The notes beneath the pieces were generated by a model that saw nothing but the letters and a program-made list of their open reading frames with translations, was not told the DNA's origin and ran no database searches. DNA of 64,000 bases from Ga0077536 sp943370145 (GTDB lineage: Bacteria; Pseudomonadota; Gammaproteobacteria; Ga0077536). Position 1 is the first letter of the stretch; each line of letters starts with the position of its first letter. A program made the translations under genes and the position numbers. The DNA is taken from the NCBI GenBank assembly GCA_943370145.1, contig CALRPY020000006.1, forward strand, positions 40,022-104,021. Direction: 5' to 3'. Of the stretch, positions 19,752 to 28,563 are shown piece by piece.

Positions 19752-20933
19752 ATGAACGTTTCGACGATACTCTACGACGATCGGTCGACGGGGGGGCTGC
19801 ACGCAGTCGCCGATGCCGACCACCTGTGGCTGACGAAGGCCGAGCTGGCACAGGCCACCGGCTGGAAGCTAGAACCCGAAGGCCTGTGCCGTGGTGACGC
19901 CTGCGTGCGCACGAACCCGACCTGGCTCGACGACCAGGGCCGGGTCGACCTCGCCGCTTTCGCCGCCTACATGGGCCAGCCCATCGTGCGCGAGGACGCC
20001 GCCGGCACCTGGGCCTTTGGTGACAACGTGAACGCGGTGCGCGATCAGCTCTTCTCGCTGCAGGCGCCCGATTTCACGCTGCCGGATCTCGACGGCAAGC
20101 TGCACTCGCTGTCCGATTTCCGTGGCAGGAAGGTTTTCCTCTTTTCCTGGGGCTCGTACTGAGGCTGTAGTTTCGACCTGTCCGTGTGGCAGGTGGTCTA
20201 CGAAGAGCTGAAGAACGAAGGCCTCGAAATCATCGCCGTCGCGTTCGACACGGCCGGCAAGGCCGCGGTGGAATCGCGCATCCGCGCCACCGACATCGCC
20301 GAACGTCCGCCGATGCTCGGCCGGCTGATGGGCTGGTCGGACGAGCTGTGGTCGAAGCAGGCGCCGCCGGCCTACACCTGCCTCATCGACGAGGCGCACG
20401 TCGTCGCCGAACTGTACGGCATGGTCAACGTGCCGCAGGGCGTGTGGATCGACGAGCAGGGACGCATCGTGCGGCCGATCGAGTCGGCCGGCACCAGCGA
20501 CGTGGTGCGCCACCTCGATCGCACGACCTTCGAACTGCCGGATGCTGTCGCTGCGCAGGGTGTGGCGCTGCGCAACCAGTACGTGGACGCGCTGCGCGAC
20601 TGGGTGCGCAAGGGCGCGGCCAGCCGCTACGTGATGGCGCCGGACGAGATCCGCAAGCGCATGCGCGGGCCCGGCGAGGCCGACGTGCGCGCGGCCACGC
20701 ACGTGCGGCTCGGTCGCCACCTGTACGCACAGGGCGCCCTGGAGCGCGCGAAGCACCACTTCAGGGAAGCGGTGCGGCTGTGTCCGGACAAGTGGAACTA
20801 CCGGCGCCAGTCGAACATGCTCGACCCGGAGAGCGTGGGCCAGCTCAATGCGGGCCCCGACTTCTGGGCGGCGATCGACGCGCTGGGCGAGCGGCCCTTC
20901 TACCAGCCGGCGGACCTGGACGCCGCCGGCTGA
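19752..20933 (+). CDS. probable selenoprotein: redoxin with WxxxUGC motif (TGA at codon 137 read as selenocysteine)
   Basis: The frame runs 394 codons if the TGA at 20160-20162 is read through. Residues 100-250 are a TlpA/ResA/AhpC-type redoxin: APDFTLPDLDGKLHSLSDFRG, then FLFSWGSY-U137-G-C139-SFDLSVWQ, then EGLEIIAVAFD and a cis-Pro-like segment. The in-frame TGA falls exactly at the first redox Cys of the WASWCGC-type motif. Coding character, GC3 and homologous order continue unchanged across it, and a SECIS-like hairpin starts right after it. The C-terminus (about 300-370) looks TPR-like. The alternatives are a nonsense mutation or two separate products. A conventional gene caller will split it at 20162. 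Confidence 0.82.
20163..20204 (+). promoter_or_regulatory. candidate bacterial SECIS hairpin
   Basis: Directly after the TGA the mRNA can form a stem of TTCG (20172-20175) with CGAA (20201-20204), ACCTG (20176-20180) with CAGGT (20190-20194), and CC with GG, closed by a GTGT loop at 20184-20187. There is one bulged T and an internal loop on the 3' side. The loop lies about 22 nt from the TGA, within the distance known for bacterial SelB-binding elements, and contains G and U as expected. Confidence 0.6.
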
Positions 20934-21032
20934 GGCGGCTGTCCCGCAGCCCCCACCCGCTCGGGCTGTCTCTTGCCCACAGTGGTGCCCGCTCGTGGCT
21001 TGCTGTGAAAGAGGCGTGATCGAGCGGTCGGC

Positions 21033-21065
21033 TCTTCACCTCTCCCGTTCCGGGAGAGGTGAAGA
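21033..21065. repeat. 15-bp-stem hairpin, apparent empty insertion site
   Basis: TCTTCACCTCTCCCG, a TTC loop, then the exact reverse complement. The same two arms, with one base difference, flank the element at 1488-1868 as 1468-1482 and 1875-1889. This copy therefore looks like the hairpin without an inserted element. Confidence 0.7.
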
Positions 21066-21093
21066 TCAACGCGCGGCCGGCCTCTCCCGCTCC

Positions 21094-21488
21094 GCTGTCT
21101 CTTGGTCCCCTTTGGGCGCGGGTACCGGGGTGCAGACCTTGACAGGCCACCGAGAACACCGAGAACACCGAGAGGATCGGGTGGGCAGGTGCCGCCCGGC
21201 CGGCATTGCCACGGCAGAGGCGCATTCCGCCATTCACCGTTTTTCTCCGTGTCCTCCGTGCGCTCCGTGGTGAAGCCCGGCGTTGCCGCGGCAACAGGCG
21301 CCGAATGTTGACCACGGAGCGCACGGAGGACACGGAGCAGTCGCATTTTCGAGCGTGGTCCGGGCAATGGCCATGCCGTCGACCGCTGGCTCAGCGCCAC
21401 TCGAAAACTCTCGGTGTTCTCGGTGTTCTCGGAGGCCCAGCAGCACGTGGACACCGGCACCCGCGTCCAAATGCGACCAAGAGACAGC
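21094..21488. mobile_element. inverted-repeat element, copy B (opposite orientation to copy A)
   Basis: Read on the minus strand, this 395-bp stretch follows copy A almost end to end. Shared blocks include the GCTGTCTCTTGG terminus, the CACGTGCTGCTGGGCC block, the TCCGTGTCCTCCGTG / CACGGAGGACACGGA pair around a GCCGCGGCAACAGGCGCCGAA centre, and the GCCGGCCGGGCGGCACCTG block. The terminal arms are again inverted repeats of about 30 bp. It is non-coding and lies directly 3' of the efflux operon. Confidence 0.75.
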
Positions 21489-21532
21489 CCGTTCGGGTGG
21501 GGGCTTACTTCAATCAGCTGAGCCCATCGCCG

Positions 21533-24500
21533 TCAACGCGCAAGCTGCGCGCCGGTCTGCTGCGCGTCATCCTCTGCCGCGCGTGGATGCGTGATCGAGC
21601 CGAAGCGCAGGTAGAGCGCGGGCACCACGAACATGTTCAGCGCGGTGGACGACACCAGGCCGAACAGGATCACCAGCGCCATCGGCGCCTGGATCTCGCT
21701 GCCGGGTTGACCCATCGCCAGCGCGAGCGGCACCAGCGCCAGGCCCGCGGCCAGCGCCGTCATCAGGATGGGCACCAGTCGTTCCGTGGCGCCGCGCAGC
21801 ACCGCCTCGCGCGGATTGGACATCCCCTCCCGCTCGCAGAGGTGGCGGATGTGCGCAACCAGCATCACGCCGTTGCGCGTCGCGATGCCGAACAGCGTGA
21901 TGAAGCCGATCAGGGTCGCGACCGAGACGACGTTGCCTGCCAGCACCATGCCCGCCACGCCACCGATCAGCGCAAGCGGCAGGTTGATCATCACGAGCAG
22001 CGCATCGATGCCCGACCGGAACGCGAGGTAGAGGAGCAGGAAGACACCGACGGTCACGATCGCGCCGAGCACCGCCAGCGTCCGGGTGGCTTCCGCCGCG
22101 CTTTCGAACTGCCCGCCGTACTCGACGTGGTAGCCGACGGGGAGCTGGATGCCGGCCGCGACGCGCGCCTCGATGTCACCGACCACGCCCGCCAGATCGC
22201 GCCCGGCGACGTTCGCCATCACGACGATCTTGCGCTGCACGTTCTCCCGGCTGACCAGGTTCGGTCCACGCTCGCGGCGTACCTCCGCCAGTGCCGACAG
22301 CGGCACCTGCGCGCCGGCCGGCGTGACCATCAGCGCCGAACGGACGGTATCGAGGGAATCCCGCACCGCCGGGTCGTAGCGGACCACGAGATCGAAGCCC
22401 ATCTGCCCCTCGAGCACCTTCGTCACCCTGGCGCCGGCCAGCGCGGCTTCGACGGCGGTCGCGACGTCGTCGATGTGCAGGCCGTGGCGCGCGATCGCGT
22501 CGCGCCGGAAGCCGATCGTCACGAAGGGAATATCGGCCTGCGTCTCCAGCGCGACGTCCACCGCGCCCGGCACTCCGGCGGCAATGGCTTCCACCTGTTC
22601 GCCCAGGCGCCGGAGTTCGTGGAGATCCGGTCCCAGGATCCCGATCGCGATATTGGCGCGCGTGCCCGACAGCATGTGGTCGATGCGATGGGAAATGGGC
22701 TGGCCGATCACGACGCTCATGCCGGACAGGGTGGCGAATTCCTCGCGCAGCGTGGCCAGCAGCGACGCCTTGTCCGCGCCCCGCATGTCGAGACTCGCTT
22801 CGATTTCGGAGGCGTGGATTTCCTGCGCATGTGGATCGGACGGCGCGCGGCCGGTCCGGCGCGCGGTCGCCACCACTTCGTCGTGCGAGAGCAGGATTTC
22901 CTCCACCCGCCGGCCCATGCGGTCGGACTCGGCCAGCTCGGTGCCCGGCAGGGTCGTGATGTTGACCGTGAGGCTGCCCTCGTTGAAATCGGGCAGGAAG
23001 GAACGCCCGGCGTGGATGAAGGCGAAAACGGCGATCGCGAATGCTGCGAGCGCCAGCGCGGTCACCCATCCCCACCGCCCGAGCACTCGCCGCAGCGCCG
23101 CGGCGTAGCCGCGCTGCAGCGTGCCCAGCAGCCGCGGTTCCCGCACTTCGCCCGTGTGTCCGGGCCGCGCGAGGAACATCAGTGCGAGCACCGGCGTGAC
23201 CGTGATCGCCACCACCAGCGACGCGCCCAGCGCGACGACATAGGCAAAGCCCAGCGGCGCCAGCAGGCGTCCCTCGACGCCGGCGAGGAAGAACACCGGC
23301 ACGAACACCAGCATGATGATCAGCGTCGCGAAGACGATCGAGCCCTGGATCTCGGCCGTCGCCTCGAACACGACCTCCGCCAGCGGCAGCCGGTCTGGCA
23401 GCGGCCGGCGCGCGTTCTGCCGCAGTCGGCGCACGATGTTCTCGACCACGATGATCGCATCGTCGACCAGCGCGCCCAGCGCAATCGCAAGCCCGCCGAG
23501 CGTCATCGTGTTGAGCGTGCCGCCGAACGCGGACAGCGCCAGCAGCGCCGCGATCAGGGACAGCGGCAGCGCAATCAGGGTGACCAGGGTGGCGCGCACC
23601 GACAGCAGGAAGACGAACACGATGGCGATGACCAGCAATGCGCCGTCGCGCAGGGCGGTCAGCAGGTTGTCGATGGCGCGGTCGATGAAATCGGCCTGGC
23701 GGAAGATGTGCGACTCGATACGCATGCCGGCGGGCAGCGCAGCCTGGAGGCTCGCGAAGGTCGCATCGAGACGCGCTGAAAGTGCCAGCGTGTTGACGCC
23801 CGGCTGCTTCTGGATCGCGAAGATCACCGCCGGCTTGCCGTTGTGCGCGCCGGTGCCGCGCACCGGGCCGACCCCGATTTCCACGCGACCGAGATGGCGC
23901 ACGAGCACCGGTTCGTTGCCACGGGTGGCGACGAGGGTGTCGCCGATGTCGTCGAGGCTCGCGATCCGGCCGATGCCCTGGATCAGGTATTCCTGGCTGT
24001 TCTCGCGGTAGAAGCCCGCGGGCACGTTCGCGTTCGACGCACGCAAGGCGTCGAGCACCTCGCCCACCGGCACCTCGTAGGCGGCGAGACGGGCCGGATC
24101 GAGCGTGACCTGGTACTGCTTTTCGTCGCCGCCGATGGTGAGGACCTCGGCGACGCCGGGCACGGCGAGCAGCCGCTTGCGGACGATCCAGTCGGCGGTC
24201 GTCTTCAGTTCGACACCGCTCGCGCTGTCCGAGGCCAGCGCGATGAACATGATCTCGCCCATCACCGAGGCGGCGGGCGCCATCTGCGGCGGCGGCAGTC
24301 CGTCCGGCAGCGCGCCGCGCGCGGTCTGCAGCTTTTCGGCGACCGTCTGTCGCGCGGCCGGCACCGCCGTGCCCCAGTCGAATTCGACGGTGACCACCGA
24401 CAGCCCGACGCTGGAAATCGATCTCACGCGTCGCACGCCCGGCGCGCCGTTGAGGGCGGTCTCGATCGGGAAGCTCACGAGGTTCTCGACCTCGACGGGC

Positions 24501-24670
24501 GACATCCCGCTGGCCTCCGTGACGACGGTCACCGACGGCGCCGTGAGGTCCGGGAACACGTCCACGTCCATCCGCGTGGCGTGGTAGCCGCCCCAGAGCA
24601 GCAGCAGCGCGGCCGTGACCAGCACGAGCAGCCGGTTGTGCAGGGAGCCCCTGATAATCGAAGCAATCAT
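21533..24670 (-). CDS. HME-type RND heavy-metal efflux pump, inner-membrane permease (CusA/CzcA family)
   Basis: The 1045-residue product has the typical RND layout: helix 1 near 10-30, a large periplasmic loop, helices 2-6, a second loop and helices 8-12. The helix-4 motif GALVDDAIIVVENI carries the proton-relay acidic residues in the VDDA form, a variant of the VDGA in CzcA. The sequence VFPDLTAPSVTVVTEASGM near the N-terminus is typical of metal-exporting members. It pumps metal ions from periplasm or cytosol through the outer membrane together with the adaptor and TolC-like genes just upstream. The metal cannot be fixed; Cu, Zn, Co and Ni are all possible. It is the last gene of the operon. 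Confidence 0.9.
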   Translation of the reverse strand: MIASIIRGSLHNRLLVLVTAALLLLWGGYHATRMDVDVFPDLTAPSVTVVTEASGMSPVEVENLVSFPIETALNGAPGVRRVRSISSVGLSVVTVEFDWGTAVPAARQTVAEKLQTARGALPDGLPPPQMAPAASVMGEIMFIALASDSASGVELKTTADWIVRKRLLAVPGVAEVLTIGGDEKQYQVTLDPARLAAYEVPVGEVLDALRASNANVPAGFYRENSQEYLIQGIGRIASLDDIGDTLVATRGNEPVLVRHLGRVEIGVGPVRGTGAHNGKPAVIFAIQKQPGVNTLALSARLDATFASLQAALPAGMRIESHIFRQADFIDRAIDNLLTALRDGALLVIAIVFVFLLSVRATLVTLIALPLSLIAALLALSAFGGTLNTMTLGGLAIALGALVDDAIIVVENIVRRLRQNARRPLPDRLPLAEVVFEATAEIQGSIVFATLIIMLVFVPVFFLAGVEGRLLAPLGFAYVVALGASLVVAITVTPVLALMFLARPGHTGEVREPRLLGTLQRGYAAALRRVLGRWGWVTALALAAFAIAVFAFIHAGRSFLPDFNEGSLTVNITTLPGTELAESDRMGRRVEEILLSHDEVVATARRTGRAPSDPHAQEIHASEIEASLDMRGADKASLLATLREEFATLSGMSVVIGQPISHRIDHMLSGTRANIAIGILGPDLHELRRLGEQVEAIAAGVPGAVDVALETQADIPFVTIGFRRDAIARHGLHIDDVATAVEAALAGARVTKVLEGQMGFDLVVRYDPAVRDSLDTVRSALMVTPAGAQVPLSALAEVRRERGPNLVSRENVQRKIVVMANVAGRDLAGVVGDIEARVAAGIQLPVGYHVEYGGQFESAAEATRTLAVLGAIVTVGVFLLLYLAFRSGIDALLVMINLPLALIGGVAGMVLAGNVVSVATLIGFITLFGIATRNGVMLVAHIRHLCEREGMSNPREAVLRGATERLVPILMTALAAGLALVPLALAMGQPGSEIQAPMALVILFGLVSSTALNMFVVPALYLRFGSITHPRAAEDDAQQTGAQLAR

Positions 24671-24680
24671 GTCGCTGCCC

Positions 24681-26258
24681 TCAATGTGCGTGCCCGTGGC
24701 CCATCGCCGCGGGTGCAGTGGCGGCGAGACGAACCTGGTAAGCCCCCAGCGACACCACCCGCTCGCCAGCCGAGACGCCCGACTCGACGGCAACCCAGTC
24801 GCCGTCGCGCACGCCGGTGCGCACCACGCGGCGCGCGAAGGATTCGCCGTCGAGCATCACGAACACGACGTCCTGGCCATTGTCGTCGACGATGGCGGAG
24901 GCCGGGACCGCGAGCCCGGAGACAACCCGACCCACGAATACCCGCGTCTGCACGCGCATGCCCGCGCGCAGCGTCCCGTCCGCATTGTCGATTTCGAAGA
25001 TCGCCGGCACCGTGCGGCTGTGCTCGTCGACCAGGCCACCGAATGCGACGAGCCGGGCGTTCCTGCCGACCTCGAGGACCCGCGCGCCGGTCTCGCCGTC
25101 ACGCTGGAAGAAGATGCCCTCGGGCGTGGTGATGCGTCCGAGGTCCGCTTCCGCGATGCTGGCCTCCAGCCACACCTGAGCGAGGTCCGCGACGTGTATC
25201 AGTGCCTCTCCTTCAAGCACGGCGGCGCCGCGTGTCGTGCGGACGTCGACCACGGTGCCGGCCAGCGGCGAGCGCAGCGGGATCCCGCCGCCCTCGCCGC
25301 GGGCCGTGCCGATCCGGCGCTCCGCGGCGCGAAGTTCCGTGCGGGCCAGGCGTTCGTCATGCTCAGCCGCAAGGACACGGGAGGCCGCAACGACCTCGGC
25401 TTCGACCAGCTGGCGCAGGCGGCGCGCGGTCTGCGTGGCATGTTCGGCCCTGATGCGGGCCCGTTGCACGTCGGCCTCGAGGGTCGCCAGGTCGACCCCG
25501 GTGGCGAGACGCGGCATCAGCGTCACGAGCACCTGGCCCTTTTCCACCGGCAATCCGACATGGGGAAACGCGGTGTCGCCGGTCTCGATCACGCCGGCCG
25601 CGGGGCTCACGATACGGGCCTCGCGATCGGCGGCGGGACGGATCAGCGCGGTGGCCGCCACCGACTCGCGCAGTTCGCGCGTCTGCGCCGGCACATGCGC
25701 GAAGTCGAGCTTCCACTGTTGCTCCTTCGTGAAGGAAATCGCCCCGCCGTTCTCTTCTTCCGCTGGCAGCGCCGCCGCGGCGGCACTGGCGTCGGGATGA
25801 ACGACGACCTCGCCGAGATCGTGCTCGTGGCGGCGGTCGCCGATTTCCAGCGTGAGGAGCAGCCGGCGCTTGCCGGCCGCGCCGGGCTTGAGCACCGGCC
25901 GGAAGATGCCCGGGGTGTCGCTCACCGGGGCCTCCGCGCGATCCGTCGCACCGCCGTCGCTGGTCAGCGTGACGACGAGCCTGCCCTCGTCGACCGCCTC
26001 GAAGCGCTCGCCGAGCCAGGTGAGATGGGCCGCAAACGCGGCATCCTCGCCGCTCACCAGCGGCGGGTACTCGACGAACAGTTCGGTGGTGGGGCTGAAG
26101 TGGGTGACCGAGATTCCGCCGCCGTGCCCGTGCCCGTGCCCGTGGTCAGTCTCGGTCGCCGGCTCCGGGTGGGCGGGATGCTCGTCGTCATGTTCATGCG
26201 AGCAGGCGCCGAGCAGCAGCGCGCCCAGGATCAGCGCGCAGCGCGTGTACTTATTCAT
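24681..26258 (-). CDS. RND efflux periplasmic adaptor (CusB/CzcB-like), His-rich at both ends
   Basis: This is a 525-residue lipoprotein (LILGALLLGAC). Just after the lipid Cys it has a His/Asp/Glu-rich segment (HEHDDEHPAHPEP, then HGHGHGHG), and it ends in MGHGHAH. Between these are a beta domain (55-150), then lipoyl, alpha-hairpin and beta-barrel domains of the HlyD/CusB type (RIVSPAAGVIETG; PLRSPLAGTVVDVRTTRG). The His clusters suggest metal capture before hand-over to the pump. The ATG overlaps the end of the TolC-family gene by 8 bp. Confidence 0.9.
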   Translation of the reverse strand: MNKYTRCALILGALLLGACSHEHDDEHPAHPEPATETDHGHGHGHGGGISVTHFSPTTELFVEYPPLVSGEDAAFAAHLTWLGERFEAVDEGRLVVTLTSDGGATDRAEAPVSDTPGIFRPVLKPGAAGKRRLLLTLEIGDRRHEHDLGEVVVHPDASAAAAALPAEEENGGAISFTKEQQWKLDFAHVPAQTRELRESVAATALIRPAADREARIVSPAAGVIETGDTAFPHVGLPVEKGQVLVTLMPRLATGVDLATLEADVQRARIRAEHATQTARRLRQLVEAEVVAASRVLAAEHDERLARTELRAAERRIGTARGEGGGIPLRSPLAGTVVDVRTTRGAAVLEGEALIHVADLAQVWLEASIAEADLGRITTPEGIFFQRDGETGARVLEVGRNARLVAFGGLVDEHSRTVPAIFEIDNADGTLRAGMRVQTRVFVGRVVSGLAVPASAIVDDNGQDVVFVMLDGESFARRVVRTGVRDGDWVAVESGVSAGERVVSLGAYQVRLAATAPAAMGHGHAH

Positions 26259-27528
26259 GGGGTGAAACTCCGGCAATCTGGTCGAGGTCGATGCGCGCGA
26301 TTCGCGCGCGGTAATCGAGATCGAGGCTCATCAGTTCGGTATCGAGTTCGCTGCGGTAGGCGTCGATGAGATCGAGCACGCCGCCTTCACCCGCGGCGTA
26401 GGCGGCGCGCGCAATCCCGGTCAGCTCGCGGGATTGCGCGAGACCCTCCCGGCGGAAGGCCAGCGCCGACGCATGCAGCTGCGAGGCTTGCTGCCACAGC
26501 CCGCCCAGTTCCGCATCGAGGCGGGCGAGCCGCAGCGCGTGTTCGGCGCGCAAGCCCTCGCGCAGCGCCGCGGCGCGTTTCGCGGCCGGCTGGCCACGAT
26601 CGAACACCGGCAGCGGCATCGAGAGGGACAGCATCACGCGGTCGTTGTCGCCGCGCGCTTCCTCGATGACCCGGTTGCCGATGCCAACGGTCATCTCGGG
26701 GATCCACGCCCGCTGCGCAATCCGCAGTTCCTCGGACGCGGCATCCGCGCGCGCCAGCAGCGCGGCGAGATCCGGGCGCGCGTGCAGGGCCGTGCGCAGC
26801 GGTTCGAGCGCCGGCGGGGACAGCGGCAGCGGCGAGCCTGTCGGCTGCAGGTCCTCGCCCTGTGGAAGGTCGAGGTGTGCCGCGAGCGCCGCCCGGCTGC
26901 GCGCAAGCTCGGCCGTGGCCGTCGCCAGCCGTACCCGCGCGCCCAGCAGTTCGCGCTGCACGCGGCGCCGGTCATAGCCCGAAGCCTCGCCGGATTGCGC
27001 GAGCTTCTCGATGAGGCCGCCCGTCGTCGAGAGGCGGGCAAGGCCGTCCTCGAGCGCAGCGACGATGCGAGACCGGTACAGGGCTTCGCCGAACGACTTG
27101 CGGACTTCGGCGATCGCGACCTGGCGAGCGCCAAGTGTCTCGCTCTCGGTGGCGCTGAGGCGCAGCGTCGCCGCGTCGCGCGCCAAGCCCCGGCGGCCCG
27201 CGAGGTCGAGCTGTTGCGAGAGTTCGTAACTGGTCTCGATCGTGCGATCGCCGGCGGTGGTGAAGCCCTCGCGGTTGATCGAGGCGCGCGGGTTCGGCAG
27301 CAGCGCCGCTTCTTCCACGTCGGCTTCGGCAAGCATCCGCCGGCTGGCCTCCAGGGCCTGGAAATCCGCGCGGGCCAGCGCCGCGGCGATTGCTTCAGGC
27401 TCGGTGATTTCCCTGGCCGACAGGGACGGGCCCGCGCACAGCGCGAGCAGCATGATGAACATTCGGTGGCCGCGGCGACGAACAGGCAATGCTCGCGCGC
27501 CCGCGGCCGGGTCTGCTTGAATTCCCAC
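26251..27528 (-). CDS. TolC-family outer-membrane factor of the efflux pump
   Basis: The product is about 425 residues from GTG. A signal peptide (around MFIMLLALCAGPSLSA) precedes two OEP-type repeats with long heptad helices, such as EALYRSRIVAALEDGLARLS and AYAAGEGGVLDLIDAYRSEL. It forms the outer-membrane exit duct of the tripartite pump. GTG at 27528 is chosen because AAGGAG lies eight bases upstream; the ATG at 27462 would give a shorter but still functional signal peptide. It is the first of three tightly packed genes (TolC-like, adaptor, permease). Confidence 0.85.
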   Translation of the reverse strand: MGIQADPAAGARALPVRRRGHRMFIMLLALCAGPSLSAREITEPEAIAAALARADFQALEASRRMLAEADVEEAALLPNPRASINREGFTTAGDRTIETSYELSQQLDLAGRRGLARDAATLRLSATESETLGARQVAIAEVRKSFGEALYRSRIVAALEDGLARLSTTGGLIEKLAQSGEASGYDRRRVQRELLGARVRLATATAELARSRAALAAHLDLPQGEDLQPTGSPLPLSPPALEPLRTALHARPDLAALLARADAASEELRIAQRAWIPEMTVGIGNRVIEEARGDNDRVMLSLSMPLPVFDRGQPAAKRAAALREGLRAEHALRLARLDAELGGLWQQASQLHASALAFRREGLAQSRELTGIARAAYAAGEGGVLDLIDAYRSELDTELMSLDLDYRARIARIDLDQIAGVSPHE

Positions 27529-27536
27529 GGGGAAGA

Positions 27537-27542
27537 CTCCTT
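27537..27542 (-). promoter_or_regulatory. Shine-Dalgarno deciding the GTG start of the TolC-family gene
   Basis: AAGGAG on the minus strand, eight bases before GTG (27528-27526), supports this start over the later ATG at 27462, which has no such site. Confidence 0.55.
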
Positions 27543-27599
27543 CCTGGCTGACAGTCGCGTGCGCGCGGCAAACGGGCGCCACGCGCGCGCTTCAGGTTG

Positions 27600-27977
27600 T
27601 CACGGACGGAAGTCGGGGCGCGGTGGTCTGAAGAGGGGGTGCGGATTCGCGGTCGCGAGTGCCATCGCCCGGTCGGCTCGCCGGAACGGCGAACTCAGGC
27701 TCGGCAGCGTCGCGGAAAATTCGACGGTATTGCCCGGCAGGTGCCCGAGCTGGTGGCCCAGGTTGTCGTGCTCGTCCAGCGCATGGCCTTGGTCGTGGGT
27801 GGCGTGCCGCGTAGCGTCGTCGCTCGCGGCCCATGCGTGGTGCCCGTCATGCGAGTGGATATCGTGCGAGGCGCCGGCCACACCCTGGGCGAAGGCCGGC
27901 GAGAGAAAGGAAGCCAGCAGCACGATCAGCGTGATCTTCGCGGCGCGTTGCAGGTTTCGGTGGAGCATCCAGGGCAT
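27600..27977 (-). CDS. small His-rich periplasmic protein (CzcI-like)
   Basis: The product is about 125 residues with a signal peptide (KITLIVLLASFLSPAFAQG) and a mature region dense in His and Asp (HDIHSHDGHHAW, HATHDQGHALDEHD). Such small histidine-rich proteins often precede czc/cus operons, where they are thought to bind metal or tune the response. It lies directly upstream of the TolC-like gene in the same direction. The start is uncertain (27977 or 27968); no clear Shine-Dalgarno is seen. Confidence 0.65.
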   Translation of the reverse strand: MPWMLHRNLQRAAKITLIVLLASFLSPAFAQGVAGASHDIHSHDGHHAWAASDDATRHATHDQGHALDEHDNLGHQLGHLPGNTVEFSATLPSLSSPFRRADRAMALATANPHPLFRPPRPDFRP

Positions 27978-28113
27978 CGTATGTCCGGTGCCCGGGAGTA
28001 TCAACGAGCGCGCGCGTGGGCGGTCGGCGCGGCCGGACCCGTGCGCCCGGCGACCTGCCGGCCAGCTCGTCCTCTCTGCCGTGAACCGTGACCGGCCAAG
28101 CGCGACGCCGGCC

Positions 28114-28527
28114 TCAGCCTGCCGCCGTCGGTGGGATGGCGTAGGTGCCCGTCGCGTGCGCGACCGGCGCCGGATCGGCGTCCGAATAGAGCGTCACCTC
28201 TCCCATCGCGAGCCTGCGGCCGACCTTCAGCAGGCGGCACACCCCGATGAGGTCGCGTTCCGCCGACGGTTTGCGCAGGTAGTTGATGGTCAGGCTGGTC
28301 GTCACCGCCATCGGCACGATGCCGATCTCGGCCAGCAGCGCAACGTAGAGCGCGGTGTCCGCGACCTCCATCATGACCGGCCCGGACACCGTACCGCCCG
28401 GTCTCAGGTCCGCCTCGCTGATCCGCCGGCGCACGGTCGCGCCGAGCCGGCCGCACAGTTCGACCTCGCTCTTGCACTGGGGAAAATCCGTCGCCAGGAA
28501 ATGCGTGAGTTCTTCGCGGGTGGGCAT
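28114..28527 (-). CDS. PaaI-type hotdog thioesterase
   Basis: The 137-residue product has the hotdog core. GGTVSGPVMMEVADTALYVALL forms the central helix region, followed by the strand VTTSLTINYLRKPSAERDL and the later AMGEVTLYSDADPAPVAHATGTYAI. Family members hydrolyse acyl- or phenylacetyl-CoA thioesters as tetramers. The usual catalytic Asp/Gly position fits MEVAD. It is 36 bp from, and in the same direction as, the next gene upstream, a small hydrolase. Confidence 0.8.
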   Translation of the reverse strand: MPTREELTHFLATDFPQCKSEVELCGRLGATVRRRISEADLRPGGTVSGPVMMEVADTALYVALLAEIGIVPMAVTTSLTINYLRKPSAERDLIGVCRLLKVGRRLAMGEVTLYSDADPAPVAHATGTYAIPPTAAG

Positions 28528-28563
28528 GTGTTGCGCTTCGTGAGGGGTGCGGTTGGCGCCAAG

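Larger units (their letters stand above)
20948..21506. repeat. compound inverted-repeat region
   Basis: The gap between the redoxin and the efflux operon is bounded by matching arms. AGCCCCCACCCG followed by GGCTGTCTCTTG at 20948 is mirrored by CAAGAGACAGCC and CGGGTGGGGGCT near 21478-21506. Inside are an empty CTCTCCCG hairpin and the full element copy B. The arrangement reads as one repeat inserted into or beside another. No coding potential is convincing here. Confidence 0.65.

Noticed and set aside
20160..20162. Simple nonsense mutation splitting a redoxin gene
   Set aside because: The TGA is exactly at a redox Cys and is followed by a SECIS-like hairpin; all other codons keep coding character. 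Kept as the main alternative.
21206..23779. Long plus-strand frame across the efflux permease
   Set aside because: It is antisense to a full RND permease with clear motifs and is rich in Arg, His and Gln as expected for a shadow.
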